Shown: in pieces, positions 8,627-16,723 of the stretch
How the letters are laid out: the number at the start of each line of letters is the position of its first letter
Numbering within the stretch: the first letter of the stretch is position 1
Assembly (NCBI GenBank): GCA_903873135.1
Contig: CAIQNH010000158.1
Coordinates: 1-36,946, forward strand
Source: an uncultured Actinomycetes bacterium
GTDB lineage: Bacteria; Actinomycetota; Acidimicrobiia; Acidimicrobiales; Microtrichaceae
DNA length: 36,946 nucleotides
Direction: 5' to 3'
Notes under the pieces: model-generated
Seen by the model: the letters and a program-made list of their open reading frames with translations, nothing else
Told to the model about the DNA's origin: nothing
Databases searched by the model: none
Program-made: the position numbers and the translations under genes

Positions 8627-9094
8627 TCAGTCGCCGAGCCCTGCCAGGGTCGAGAACGTGCCGGCCACGTCCGCACCCGATCCCTCACGGGCCACCACCA
8701 GCACGGTGTCGTCGCCCGCCACCGTGCCCACCACGCCCGCCGTCCCGTTGCGGTCGATGGCCGAACCGACCACGTGAGCGGAACCGGGTGGGGTCCTGAG
8801 CACCACCAGGTCGCCCGAGCGCTCGACCTCGACCACCCACTCGCCCACGACCCGCCGGAGGTGGTCCTCGGGGGCGACCTGGTCGCGGGGCAGCTCCGGC
8901 ACGGCGTAGGCGGCCTCCCCGCCCGGGACCCGAACCTTGATCGCCCCGAGCTCCTCGAGGTCCCGGGACACCGTGGCGGAGTTGACGCTGAACCCCTCGG
9001 AGGCGAGCAGCTCCGCGAGCTGGGCCTGACTGGTGACGCGGTGCTCCTCGAGCAACCGTCCGACCACGTGCTGACGTTGCGTCTTGCCGGCCAC
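8627..9094 (-). CDS. argR: Arginine repressor ArgR
   Basis: Arginine-sensing hexameric repressor (155 aa). The N-terminal winged helix-turn-helix has the recognition helix SATVSRDLEELGA. The C-terminal oligomerisation and arginine-binding domain contains GTVAGDDTVLVVA, where the paired aspartates contact arginine. The start is GTG at 9094, one nucleotide after the argF stop, with GGGGAG inside the argF end as ribosome-binding site. It likely acts on the tandem ARG boxes in front of argC, so it would repress its own cluster. Confidence 0.96.
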   Translation of the reverse strand: MAGKTQRQHVVGRLLEEHRVTSQAQLAELLASEGFSVNSATVSRDLEELGAIKVRVPGGEAAYAVPELPRDQVAPEDHLRRVVGEWVVEVERSGDLVVLRTPPGSAHVVGSAIDRNGTAGVVGTVAGDDTVLVVAREGSGADVAGTFSTLAGLGD

Positions 9095-9095
9095 C

Positions 9096-9998
9096 TCAGC
9101 TCCCCTCCCCGACCAGGAACGACAGCAGTCCCCGGGCGGTGTGCATCCGGTTGTGGGCCTGGGGCCAGATCCGGCTCTGCGGGCCGTCGAGCACCCCGTC
9201 GGTCGCCTCCTCGCCACGGTGGGCCGGCAGGCAGTGGAGGAACACGGCGTCGGTCGCCGCTGCGGACAGCAGCGCCTCGTCCACCCGCCACCCGGCGAAG
9301 GCGTCGAGCCGAGCGGCCCGCTCCGCCTCCTGACCCATGGAGTACCACGCGTCGGTGTAGACGACGTCCGCCCCGGTGACGGCCCGGACCGGGTCGTCCA
9401 CCACCTCGAGCGTGCCGCCGACGGCACCGATCCGGTCCAGGTCCTCGTCGCTGAACGCGAACCCGGGAGGCGAGGTGACCCTGAAGGGCAGGCCGAGCGA
9501 GGCACACCCGATGGCGAGCGACCGCGCCACGTTGTTGGCGTCACCGACGTAGGTGACCACGACCCCCTCGAGCCGCCCGAGCGACTGACGGATGGTCAGG
9601 AGGTCGGCCAGTGTCTGGACCGGGTGTGCCTCGTCCGAGAGCAGGTTCACCACCGGGACGCTGGCGGCCGCAGCGAGCCGCTCGACCTTGTGGTGCTCGA
9701 ACACCCGCGCCCCGATCGCTGCGCCGTAGCCGCTGAAGAGCCGGGCGAGATCCTCTGCGCTCTCGCGCGTGTCGATCCCGACCTCCTCGTGCCGCAGGGT
9801 CACCGGGTGGCCGCCCAACTGGATCGTGGCCAGCTCCATGGACGCCCGGGTGCGAGCCGAGGGCTTCTCGAACAGCAGCACCACACCCCGGCCCGCCAAC
9901 ACCTGCGGGGGGTCGGTCAGCTCCGAGAGGTCGAGGACGTGCCGGAGCTCGTCCGGGCTCAGGTCGTCCACCTCGAGGACGTGACGCGGCGTGCCCAT
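9096..9998 (-). CDS. argF: Ornithine carbamoyltransferase
   Basis: Makes citrulline from ornithine and carbamoyl phosphate (300 aa). The carbamoyl-phosphate loop is SARTR (47-51), the ornithine loop is DAWYSMG (216-222) and the catalytic HCLP is at 255-258. The usual HPCQ/HPTQ motif reads HPVQ (125-128), a mild departure. The SMG loop argues for ornithine rather than N-acetylornithine as substrate, which matters because argJ is missing nearby. The start is ATG at 9998, with an ATGA overlap with argD. Confidence 0.96.
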   Translation of the reverse strand: MGTPRHVLEVDDLSPDELRHVLDLSELTDPPQVLAGRGVVLLFEKPSARTRASMELATIQLGGHPVTLRHEEVGIDTRESAEDLARLFSGYGAAIGARVFEHHKVERLAAAASVPVVNLLSDEAHPVQTLADLLTIRQSLGRLEGVVVTYVGDANNVARSLAIGCASLGLPFRVTSPPGFAFSDEDLDRIGAVGGTLEVVDDPVRAVTGADVVYTDAWYSMGQEAERAARLDAFAGWRVDEALLSAAATDAVFLHCLPAHRGEEATDGVLDGPQSRIWPQAHNRMHTARGLLSFLVGEGS

Positions 9999-11230
9999 CA
10001 GTTCGACTCCCCCGTCCGCTCGGCCACCCGAGCGATCGACGCGAGCAGGGCCGACACGCCCAGGTCGACCTCGTCGTCGGTGACGAGGAGGCTCGGGGCC
10101 AACCGGATCGCCGTGGGCGTGACCGCGTTGACCACGACGCCGGAGGCGAGCAGGTCGGCCGCCACCTCGCCGGCGGGCACCTCGAGCTCCACGGCGAGCA
10201 GGAGCCCGCGGCCCCGCACACCCACCACGCCTGGCTCCCCCTCCAGTCCGGAGGCGAAACGGGCGCCCGCCCGCCGGGCCAGCGCCGGGACGTCCTCGCG
10301 CCGCATCACCTCGAGGACCCGCCGGGCCGCGGCCGTGGCCAGCGGCTGGCCGCCGTAGGTGGTGGCGTGATCGCCGGGCCGGAACGACGCAGCCGCCTCG
10401 GCCGTCGCCCAGCACGCCCCGATCGGGACGCCGTTGCCGAGGGCCTTCGCCATCGACACCACGTCGGGACGGATGCCTGCCGCCTGGTGCGCGAACCAGT
10501 CGCCGCAGCGACCCAGGCCGGTCTGCACCTCGTCGATCATCAGCAGCACACCTCGCTCGGTGCAGATCTCACGGGCGGCCCGCAGGTACTCCACGGACGC
10601 CGGCTGCACGCCGCCCTCGCCCTGCACGGCCTCGAGCAGGACGGCGGCGACGTCCGTCGTGACCGCTGCGTCGAGGGCGGCCACGTCGTCGAAGGACACG
10701 TGCCGGAACCCCTCGGGGAGCGGCTGGAAGGGCTCGTGCTTGGCGGGCTGCCCGGTGGCGGCGAGCGCCGCCAGCGTCCGGCCGTGGAAGCTCCCGAGGG
10801 CCGAGACGACGGCGAAGCGTCCGGCTGCGGCCGGACCCCACCGCCGGGCGAGCTTGAGCGCGCACTCCACCGCCTCCGCGCCGGAGTTGCAGAAGAACAC
10901 CTGGCCTCCTCCGCCGAGCAGCTCGTCGAGCTGCCCGGCCACCACCGGGGCGTGCTCGGTGGCGAAGAGGTTCGAGACGTGCAGGAGGGTCCGGGACTGC
11001 TCGGAGATGGCCTCGGCGACCTCCGGGTGCGCGTGTCCGAGCGACGTCACGGCCAGACCGCTGAGCAGGTCCAGGTACCGGCGACCCTCACGGTCCACCA
11101 GCCAGGAACCCTCGCCCCGGACGAACGTGACCGATGGCGGGCCGTAGGTCCCCATGATCGGACAGCGCTCGAGCCCCGGGTCCGCCCCGACGGCGTGCCG
11201 GTGGACGGCCACGGGATCGGGACCACTCAC
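9998..11230 (-). CDS. argD: Acetylornithine aminotransferase
   Basis: PLP-dependent class III aminotransferase (410 aa) that converts N-acetylglutamate semialdehyde to N-acetylornithine. The PLP Schiff-base lysine is K262 in SMAKALGNG, preceded by the DEVQTGLGR segment (233-241). NSGAEAVE (115-122) binds the cofactor phosphate. The start is GTG at 11230 because it gives the 4-nt GTGA overlap seen throughout this cluster. An internal ATG (residue 26, MGTYGPPSV) would also leave a complete enzyme. Confidence 0.96.
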   Translation of the reverse strand: MSGPDPVAVHRHAVGADPGLERCPIMGTYGPPSVTFVRGEGSWLVDREGRRYLDLLSGLAVTSLGHAHPEVAEAISEQSRTLLHVSNLFATEHAPVVAGQLDELLGGGGQVFFCNSGAEAVECALKLARRWGPAAAGRFAVVSALGSFHGRTLAALAATGQPAKHEPFQPLPEGFRHVSFDDVAALDAAVTTDVAAVLLEAVQGEGGVQPASVEYLRAAREICTERGVLLMIDEVQTGLGRCGDWFAHQAAGIRPDVVSMAKALGNGVPIGACWATAEAAASFRPGDHATTYGGQPLATAAARRVLEVMRREDVPALARRAGARFASGLEGEPGVVGVRGRGLLLAVELEVPAGEVAADLLASGVVVNAVTPTAIRLAPSLLVTDDEVDLGVSALLASIARVAERTGESN

Positions 11231-12111
11231 GACGCGCCTCCGTCCGCTGCAGTGGTGCTCACCATCGTCCCGACGCCCGCGTCGGTGAGGAGCTCGAGCA
11301 GGAGCACGTGCGGGATCCGGCCGTCCACGATGTGCACCGAGCCGACGCCGGCGGCGACCGCCCGTGCGCACCCCGCCATCTTGGGCACCATCCCGCCGCT
11401 GATCGTCCCGTCGCCGATGAGCTCCTCGATCCTCGCGGGGGTCACCTCCGTCACCAGGGTCTCGGGCCGGTCGACGTCCTCGAGCAGACCCGGCACGTCG
11501 GAGAGGAAGACGAGCTTGTCGGCCCCGAGCCGGACGGCGACCGCCGTGGCGGCGTCGTCGGCGTTGATGTTGTAGGTCTGTCCGGCCCGGTCGACGCCGA
11601 TGGTGGCGATCACCGGGATGAGGTCCATGGCGAGCGTCCGTTCGATCAGCTCGGGGTTGACCTCCGTGATCGCGCCCACGTAGCCGAGCTCCGGGTCGTG
11701 CGGCTCGGCGACCAGCATCCGGGCGTCCGTGCCCGCCAGACCGAGCGCGACCGGACCGTGGGTGTTGAGCGCCGTCACGATGTCGGCGTTCACCTTGCCC
11801 ATGAGGACCATCTGTGCGACCTCGAGCGTCTCGGCGTCGGTCACCCGCCGCCCGTCGATGAACGCGGTCTCCTTGCCCATCCGGACCAGCCAGTCACCGA
11901 TCTGCGGTCCGCCGCCGTGGACCACCACCGGACGCATCCCGATCCGGTGCATCAGGACGACGTCCCGGGCGAACTCCTGGGCCAGCTCGGGCCGCACCAT
12001 GGCGTTGCCCCCGAACTTCACGACCACCACCGCACCGCGGAACCGTTCGATGTACGGCAGTGCCTGGAGGAGCACCTCGACGGCGACCTCGGGTCCCGAC
12101 GGTGAGCTCAC
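11227..12111 (-). CDS. argB: Acetylglutamate kinase
   Basis: Phosphorylates N-acetylglutamate (294 aa, amino acid kinase family). Visible motifs are the N-terminal VVVKFGGNAM, VVVHGGGPQIG for substrate, and NINADDAATAVAVRLGADK with LSDVPGLL for nucleotide. In many organisms this enzyme is feedback-inhibited by arginine; the N-terminal helix before VVVKFGG (residues about 9-22) is compatible with that but does not prove it. The start is GTG at 12111, overlapping the argC stop by 4 nt. argJ, which usually lies between argC and argB in actinobacteria, is not here. Confidence 0.96.
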   Translation of the reverse strand: MSSPSGPEVAVEVLLQALPYIERFRGAVVVVKFGGNAMVRPELAQEFARDVVLMHRIGMRPVVVHGGGPQIGDWLVRMGKETAFIDGRRVTDAETLEVAQMVLMGKVNADIVTALNTHGPVALGLAGTDARMLVAEPHDPELGYVGAITEVNPELIERTLAMDLIPVIATIGVDRAGQTYNINADDAATAVAVRLGADKLVFLSDVPGLLEDVDRPETLVTEVTPARIEELIGDGTISGGMVPKMAGCARAVAAGVGSVHIVDGRIPHVLLLELLTDAGVGTMVSTTAADGGAS

Positions 12112-13172
12112 GGGGTCACCCCGCACAGCGGCAGTCCGGCGGTCTCCGACAGGCCGAGCGCCAGGTTCACGCACTGCAGCGCCTGACCGGAGGCCCCCTT
12201 GCCCAGGTTGTCGATGGCGGCGACGGCCAGCACGGTGCCGGTCCGCTCGTCGTACCGAGCCGTCACGTGCGCCGAGTTGGAGCCGAGCGTCGCCTTGGTC
12301 GAGGGCGACCCCTCGGTGACCGTCACGAAGGGCTCGTCGGCGTACGCCGACCGGAGGGTGTCGAGGACCAGGTCGGTGGACAGCCCGTCCCCGGCGGGTC
12401 GGCCGTAGCAGGTGGCCAGGATGCCCCGGCTCATCGGGACGAGGTGCGGGGTGAACAGCACCGACGCGCCCAGGTTCAGCTCCATCTCGACGGTGTGACG
12501 GTGGTCGAGGAGCCCGTAGGCGACCACGTCGGAGTCGACGGCACAGAAGGTGGTGTTGGGCTTGGGCGGTCGACCCGCGCCGGACACGCCCGACACCGCG
12601 TCGACGACCACGCCCGTCCGCTGCACGAGACCCGCGTCGACCAGCGGCCGGAGGGCGAGCGTGGCCGCCGTCGGGTAGCAACCCGGGGCCGCCACTGCGG
12701 ATGCACCCCGGAGCTGGTCGCGGTGCAGCTCGGGGAGTCCGTAGACGAAGCGCTCGAGCAGGTGGGGGGCGGCGTGGGGTTCGTGGTACCACCGCTCGTA
12801 GAGCTCCGGGTCCTGCAGCCGGAAGTCGGCCCCGAGGTCGACCACGAGCGGTACCCGGTCGAGGACGTCGCCGACGAAGGTCTGGCTGACTCCGTGGGGC
12901 AGGGCCACCACGAGCACGTCGAGACCGTCGGCGAGATCCGGTGTCCAGGGCTCGTAGCGCAGGCCCGGGTACGCAGCCGCCAGTCCCGGGTAGAGCTCCC
13001 CGACCAGGGTGCCGGCGTGGCTGTCGGCGGTCGCCACGGCCAGCTCGAGGTCCGGGTGGCCGACCAACAGCCGGAGCAGCTCGGCGCCGGTGAAGCCGGA
13101 GGCACCCACCACGCCGACGCGCCGGGGGGCGACCGACCCGGATGCGTGCTCGTGGTCCCCGGTGGTGCTCAC
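12108..13172 (-). CDS. argC: N-acetyl-gamma-glutamyl-phosphate reductase
   Basis: NADPH-dependent reductase (354 aa) making N-acetylglutamate semialdehyde. The Rossmann motif is VGVVGASGFTGAE (about 19-31) and the catalytic Cys165 lies in AAPGCYPTAA. The first 16 residues are a variable extension. The start is GTG at 13172. There is no clear Shine-Dalgarno, but a TAGGGT box ends 6 nt upstream, so the transcript may be leaderless. It is the first gene of the arg cluster, with a double ARG box just upstream. Confidence 0.96.
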   Translation of the reverse strand: MSTTGDHEHASGSVAPRRVGVVGASGFTGAELLRLLVGHPDLELAVATADSHAGTLVGELYPGLAAAYPGLRYEPWTPDLADGLDVLVVALPHGVSQTFVGDVLDRVPLVVDLGADFRLQDPELYERWYHEPHAAPHLLERFVYGLPELHRDQLRGASAVAAPGCYPTAATLALRPLVDAGLVQRTGVVVDAVSGVSGAGRPPKPNTTFCAVDSDVVAYGLLDHRHTVEMELNLGASVLFTPHLVPMSRGILATCYGRPAGDGLSTDLVLDTLRSAYADEPFVTVTEGSPSTKATLGSNSAHVTARYDERTGTVLAVAAIDNLGKGASGQALQCVNLALGLSETAGLPLCGVTP

Positions 13173-13178
13173 CCACCC

Positions 13179-13184
13179 ACCCTA
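13179..13184 (-). promoter_or_regulatory. Candidate -10 box, leaderless argC transcript
   Basis: TAGGGT on the minus strand ends 6 nt before the argC GTG. In actinobacteria a TAnnnT box at this distance often marks an mRNA whose first bases are the start codon. No consensus -35 is seen at 17 nt; the expected position falls in the ARG-box region, so bound ArgR would block polymerase. Confidence 0.4.
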
Positions 13185-13185
13185 G

Positions 13186-13219
13186 CGCATTGATCTGCAG
13201 CAGGATGCAAATATTCGCA
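13186..13219 (-). promoter_or_regulatory. Tandem ARG-box operator for ArgR
   Basis: Two similar near-palindromes lie in the pheT-argC gap. Box 1, TGCAAATATTCGCA (13206-13219), is palindromic apart from one symmetric pair. Box 2, CGCATTGATCTGCA (13186-13199), is a weaker palindrome with the same TGCA/CGCA half-sites. Their centres are 20 bp apart, about two helical turns, matching the paired ARG boxes bound by ArgR hexamers in other bacteria. argR itself is encoded four genes downstream. Box 1 is an AT-rich island in very GC-rich DNA. Confidence 0.72.
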
Positions 13220-13222
13220 CCA

Positions 13223-15625
13223 TCACGAACGGAGGGTGGCACCGTCGATCGACTCCACCGCCTCGATGATCCGCTGGCGGACCTCGGCGACCTCGGGGTC
13301 GGTCAGCGTCCGGTCGGGTGCCTGGAACCGGACCGTGTAGGCCAGGCTGCGACGGCCCGGACCGAGCGCGTCGGAGCGGAAGACGTCGAAGAGTCGTACC
13401 GAGGTCACCAGCGGTGCCCCCGTCTCCCGCACGGTGGCCCGGACGGTCTCGGCCGGCACCGCGTCGTCGACGACGAACGCCAGGTCCACGTCGGCCGACG
13501 GGTAGCGACTCACCGACCGGGCACGGCGGGCAGCGACCTCGAGGGCGAGGAGGACCGAGAGGTCGAGGTCCAACCACGCGACCGCCTCGGCGATGCCGTG
13601 GCGCTCCAGCACGACCGGGTGGATCTCGCCCACCGAGCCCACGTCGACCAGCGATCCGGTCCGATCGTCACGGACCCGGACGCGGGCGGAACGACCCGGG
13701 TGCAGGCCCGGCAGCGGTTCGTTGACGAGCGTGGGTCCCACGATCCCGACGGCCTCGAGCACCGCTTCGAGCAGGCGGACGGCACTCCCGGCGTGACGGC
13801 CGCCGAGCACGACACCGAGACGCTCACGCTCACCGGCGAGCACCCGACCGGCGCGCGACGAGTCCCCGACGTCGGTCAGGACTCCCTCGCCCACCTCGAA
13901 CACCCGGCCGATCTCGAACAGTCGGACCTCGGTCGAACGGTGGGTGGCGTTGTAGGCGACCGCCGCGACGAGCCCGGGGAGCAGCGAGGGTCGCAGGACG
14001 GACTCCTCGGCGACCAACGGGTTGGCGAGGAGCAGGCCCGTCACGGGGAGCTCGCAGCGCTCCAGGTCCCCGGGCGCCAGGAACGGGAGCGGCATCGCCT
14101 CGCTGAGGCCGGCACCGACGAGCGTGCGACGGATGGCCCGGCGCCGGACCTGCGCCTCGGTGAGCCGGCCGCGCTGGGTGATGCGGGGCAACGTGCGGGG
14201 CAGACGGGAGAGGCCGTACATCCGACCGACCTCCTCGACCAGGTCGACCTCGACGGTGCAGTCCGGTCGCCACGTGGGCACCGAGACCACGAGTTCGTCG
14301 TCGCCGACGACCCCGAACCCCATCGGCTCGAGCAGCGAGCGGACCTCGTCGGTCGGGAACGCCCGGCCCAGGGTGCGCGCCACCCGCTCCGGGCGCAACG
14401 GGATGGTGGCGGGGACGGGCAGGTCGCCGGTCACCTCGGCCACACCCGGCCGCACCGAGGCCCCGGCGTGCTCCACGAGCAGCTCGGCGACACGGTCCAT
14501 GGCCCGTCGGCCGATCCCCGTGTCCACGCCGCGCTTGAACCGCAACGACGCCTCCGAGTGCAGGCCGAGTCGGGCCGACGTCGCCGCCACGGTCGGCGGA
14601 TCCCACCACGCCACCTCCAGCAGGACGCTCGTGGTCGTCCCGGAGATCTCCGTCTCGGCTCCGCCCATGACCCCGGCCAGGGCCAGGACCCGGTCGTCCC
14701 GGTCCACGACCACGGCGTCCGCGAGGTCGAGCGTCCGCTCCACTCCGTCGAGGGTCACGAGTCGCTCACCGGCACGGGCCCGACGGACGCCCAGGTGGCC
14801 GTCCGGGACCAGGGCGAGGTCGAACGCGTGGCTCGGCTGGCCGAGTTCGAGCATGACGTAGTTGGTGACGTCGACCACCACGTTGATCGGCCGCATGCCC
14901 GCCGCCTCGAGCCGTGCCGCCAGCCACGCCGGGGACGGCCCGACCCGCACGTCGTCGAGGACGCACGTGGCGAACCGCCCGCAGAGGTCCGGGGCGTCGA
15001 GCGCGACCGAGGCACCCTCGAGCGGACCGTCGAGGACCACCGACGGACCGCCGTCCACGTCGAACGGGGTCCCGAGCCGAGCGGCGACGTCACGGGCCAC
15101 GCCGAGCACGCTGAGGGCGTCGGGGCGGTTGGGCAGGACGTCGACCTCGACCACCACGTCGGGCCGGACGCCCAGGACGTCCACCAGCGGACTGCCCGGC
15201 GTGGCCGGCCCGTCCAGCACGAGGATCCCCTCGTGGCCGTCACCCAGACCGAGCTCACGCTCGGAGCAGAGCATCCCGTCGCTCACCTGCCCCCGCATCC
15301 GGCGGCTCGCGATCTCCAGGCCGTCGGGCATCACCGTCCCGACGGGGGCCAGGGCCACCAGGTCGCCGGCGGCCATGTTGTTCGCACCGCAGCAGACCTG
15401 CAGGGGCGAGCCGTCGCCGGGGTCCACGTCGACGAGACGGATCCGGTCGGCGTCCGGGTGCGGCCGGACCTCGAGCACGCGTGCCACGACCACCTCGGAC
15501 GGGACGTCGCCCACCGTCGTGACCTCCTCGACCTCGAGGCCGAGGTCGCTCAGCAGGTCCGACAGCTCGTCGGCGGCGAGTTCGAGCGGGGTGAACTCCG
15601 CCAGCCAGCTGCGCGCCAGTCTCAC
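13223..15625 (-). CDS. pheT: Phenylalanyl-tRNA synthetase beta subunit
   Basis: Large subunit of the (alpha-beta)2 PheRS (800 aa), handling tRNA binding and editing. In order: N-terminal tRNA-binding OB domain (about 40-150, with VRPHPDADRIRLVDV and CGANNM), B3/B4 editing core (about 210-380), B5 domain (about 405-475, with PTWRPDCTVEVDLVEEVGR), the catalytic-like module, and the anticodon-binding FDX-ACB domain at the C-terminus (from about 705, SRYPSADVDLAF). The start is GTG at 15625, overlapping the pheS stop by 4 nt, so the two subunits are translationally coupled. The stop is only 3 nt from the first ARG box. Confidence 0.97.
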   Translation of the reverse strand: MRLARSWLAEFTPLELAADELSDLLSDLGLEVEEVTTVGDVPSEVVVARVLEVRPHPDADRIRLVDVDPGDGSPLQVCCGANNMAAGDLVALAPVGTVMPDGLEIASRRMRGQVSDGMLCSERELGLGDGHEGILVLDGPATPGSPLVDVLGVRPDVVVEVDVLPNRPDALSVLGVARDVAARLGTPFDVDGGPSVVLDGPLEGASVALDAPDLCGRFATCVLDDVRVGPSPAWLAARLEAAGMRPINVVVDVTNYVMLELGQPSHAFDLALVPDGHLGVRRARAGERLVTLDGVERTLDLADAVVVDRDDRVLALAGVMGGAETEISGTTTSVLLEVAWWDPPTVAATSARLGLHSEASLRFKRGVDTGIGRRAMDRVAELLVEHAGASVRPGVAEVTGDLPVPATIPLRPERVARTLGRAFPTDEVRSLLEPMGFGVVGDDELVVSVPTWRPDCTVEVDLVEEVGRMYGLSRLPRTLPRITQRGRLTEAQVRRRAIRRTLVGAGLSEAMPLPFLAPGDLERCELPVTGLLLANPLVAEESVLRPSLLPGLVAAVAYNATHRSTEVRLFEIGRVFEVGEGVLTDVGDSSRAGRVLAGERERLGVVLGGRHAGSAVRLLEAVLEAVGIVGPTLVNEPLPGLHPGRSARVRVRDDRTGSLVDVGSVGEIHPVVLERHGIAEAVAWLDLDLSVLLALEVAARRARSVSRYPSADVDLAFVVDDAVPAETVRATVRETGAPLVTSVRLFDVFRSDALGPGRRSLAYTVRFQAPDRTLTDPEVAEVRQRIIEAVESIDGATLRS

Positions 15626-16671
15626 AGCTGCTCCAGGAATCTGATGTCGTTGGTCACGAAGTCACGCAGGTCCTCGACGCCGTGGCGGATCTTGGCCAGA
15701 CGGTCGATCCCGAACCCGAACGCGAAGCCCGACCACTCCTCGGGGTCGAGGCCGCAGGCGCGCAGCACGTTGGGGTGCACCATCCCGCACCCGCCGACCT
15801 CGAGCCAGGAGCCGTCCGGTTGGGAGATGTCGACCTCTGCCGAGGGCTCGGTGAACGGGAAGTACGACGGTCGCAGGCGGCTCGTCAGGTCGCCGCCGAA
15901 GTAGGCCTTGGTGAACGCCTCGATCGTGCCGGCGAGGTCGGCCATCGAGACGTCACGGTCGACCACGAGCATCTCGATCTGGTGGAAGACCGGCAGGTGG
16001 GTCGCGTCGGCGGTGTCGCGCCGGTAGACGCGCCCGGGGCACACCACGTGGATCGGGGGCCCTCCGCCCGTCCGCACGGCGTCGAGCATCGTCCGGATCT
16101 GCACCGGCGAGGTGTGGGTGCGCAGGAGCAACTGCTCCTCCCCCACCCCGGCGAGGCCGTCCGGGTCCAGGTAGAGCGTGTCCCAGAGCGATCGCGCCGG
16201 GTGCGAGGGCGGCAGGTTCAGTGCCTCGAAGTTGAACCAGTCCGTCTCCACCTCGGGACCGTCGGCCACGGTGAACCCCATGCCGACGAACACGTCCTCG
16301 AGCTGCTCCCAGGTCTGGGTGATCACGTGCAGGTGGCCGTGACGGTCCCGGCCGAGCTCCTCGGTGAGGTCCAGTCGCTCGGCGTCGAGACGGGTCCGGG
16401 TCGCAACCTCGCCCAGCTCGGCCCGGCGGTCCTCGACGGCCGACTCGATCTGGGTCCGGGCGAGGTTGAGGGCCTCTCCGACGGTCGCCCGGTGCTCGGC
16501 TGCGACGTCGCGCAGTCCCGCCTTGAGCTGGGAGAGCCGGGAGTGCTTGCCCAGGAACCTCGACGCCGCAGCGCCCAGGTCGCCGAGGTCGTCGACGGCG
16601 GCCAGCTCGTCGAGTCCGTCGGCGGCGAGCCCGACCAGCTCCTCCAGGATCTCGTCGTGCCCCTCGCTCAC
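15622..16671 (-). CDS. pheS: Phenylalanyl-tRNA synthetase alpha subunit
   Basis: Catalytic class II subunit (349 aa). An N-terminal coiled-coil arm (about 1-95) is followed by the aminoacylation core. Class II motif 2 is around GRVYRRDTADATHLPVFHQIE and motif 3 is GFGIDRLAKIRHG near the C-terminus. GCGMVHPNVL forms part of the phenylalanine site. The start is GTG at 16671, behind GGGAG; this length matches the family. The frame stays open upstream into the methyltransferase gene, but that sequence (Gly/Asp-rich) is not PheS-like. Confidence 0.96.
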   Translation of the reverse strand: MSEGHDEILEELVGLAADGLDELAAVDDLGDLGAAASRFLGKHSRLSQLKAGLRDVAAEHRATVGEALNLARTQIESAVEDRRAELGEVATRTRLDAERLDLTEELGRDRHGHLHVITQTWEQLEDVFVGMGFTVADGPEVETDWFNFEALNLPPSHPARSLWDTLYLDPDGLAGVGEEQLLLRTHTSPVQIRTMLDAVRTGGGPPIHVVCPGRVYRRDTADATHLPVFHQIEMLVVDRDVSMADLAGTIEAFTKAYFGGDLTSRLRPSYFPFTEPSAEVDISQPDGSWLEVGGCGMVHPNVLRACGLDPEEWSGFAFGFGIDRLAKIRHGVEDLRDFVTNDIRFLEQL

Positions 16672-16723
16672 GCGTCCGCTCCCGTCGCTCGCCCCGCCGG
16701 GCCCGGTCCGTGCATCGGCCCCA

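Noticed and set aside
11227-13242. Long N-terminal extension of argB through argC (671 aa)
   Set aside because: The extension is the wrong-frame reading of argC, and a GTG overlapping the argC stop gives a normal-length ArgB.
13142-15904. 920-aa plus-strand open frame over pheT
   Set aside because: It is antisense to an unmistakable PheT; composition (Asp/His/Arg/Gly-rich, no hydrophobic core) marks it as a shadow.
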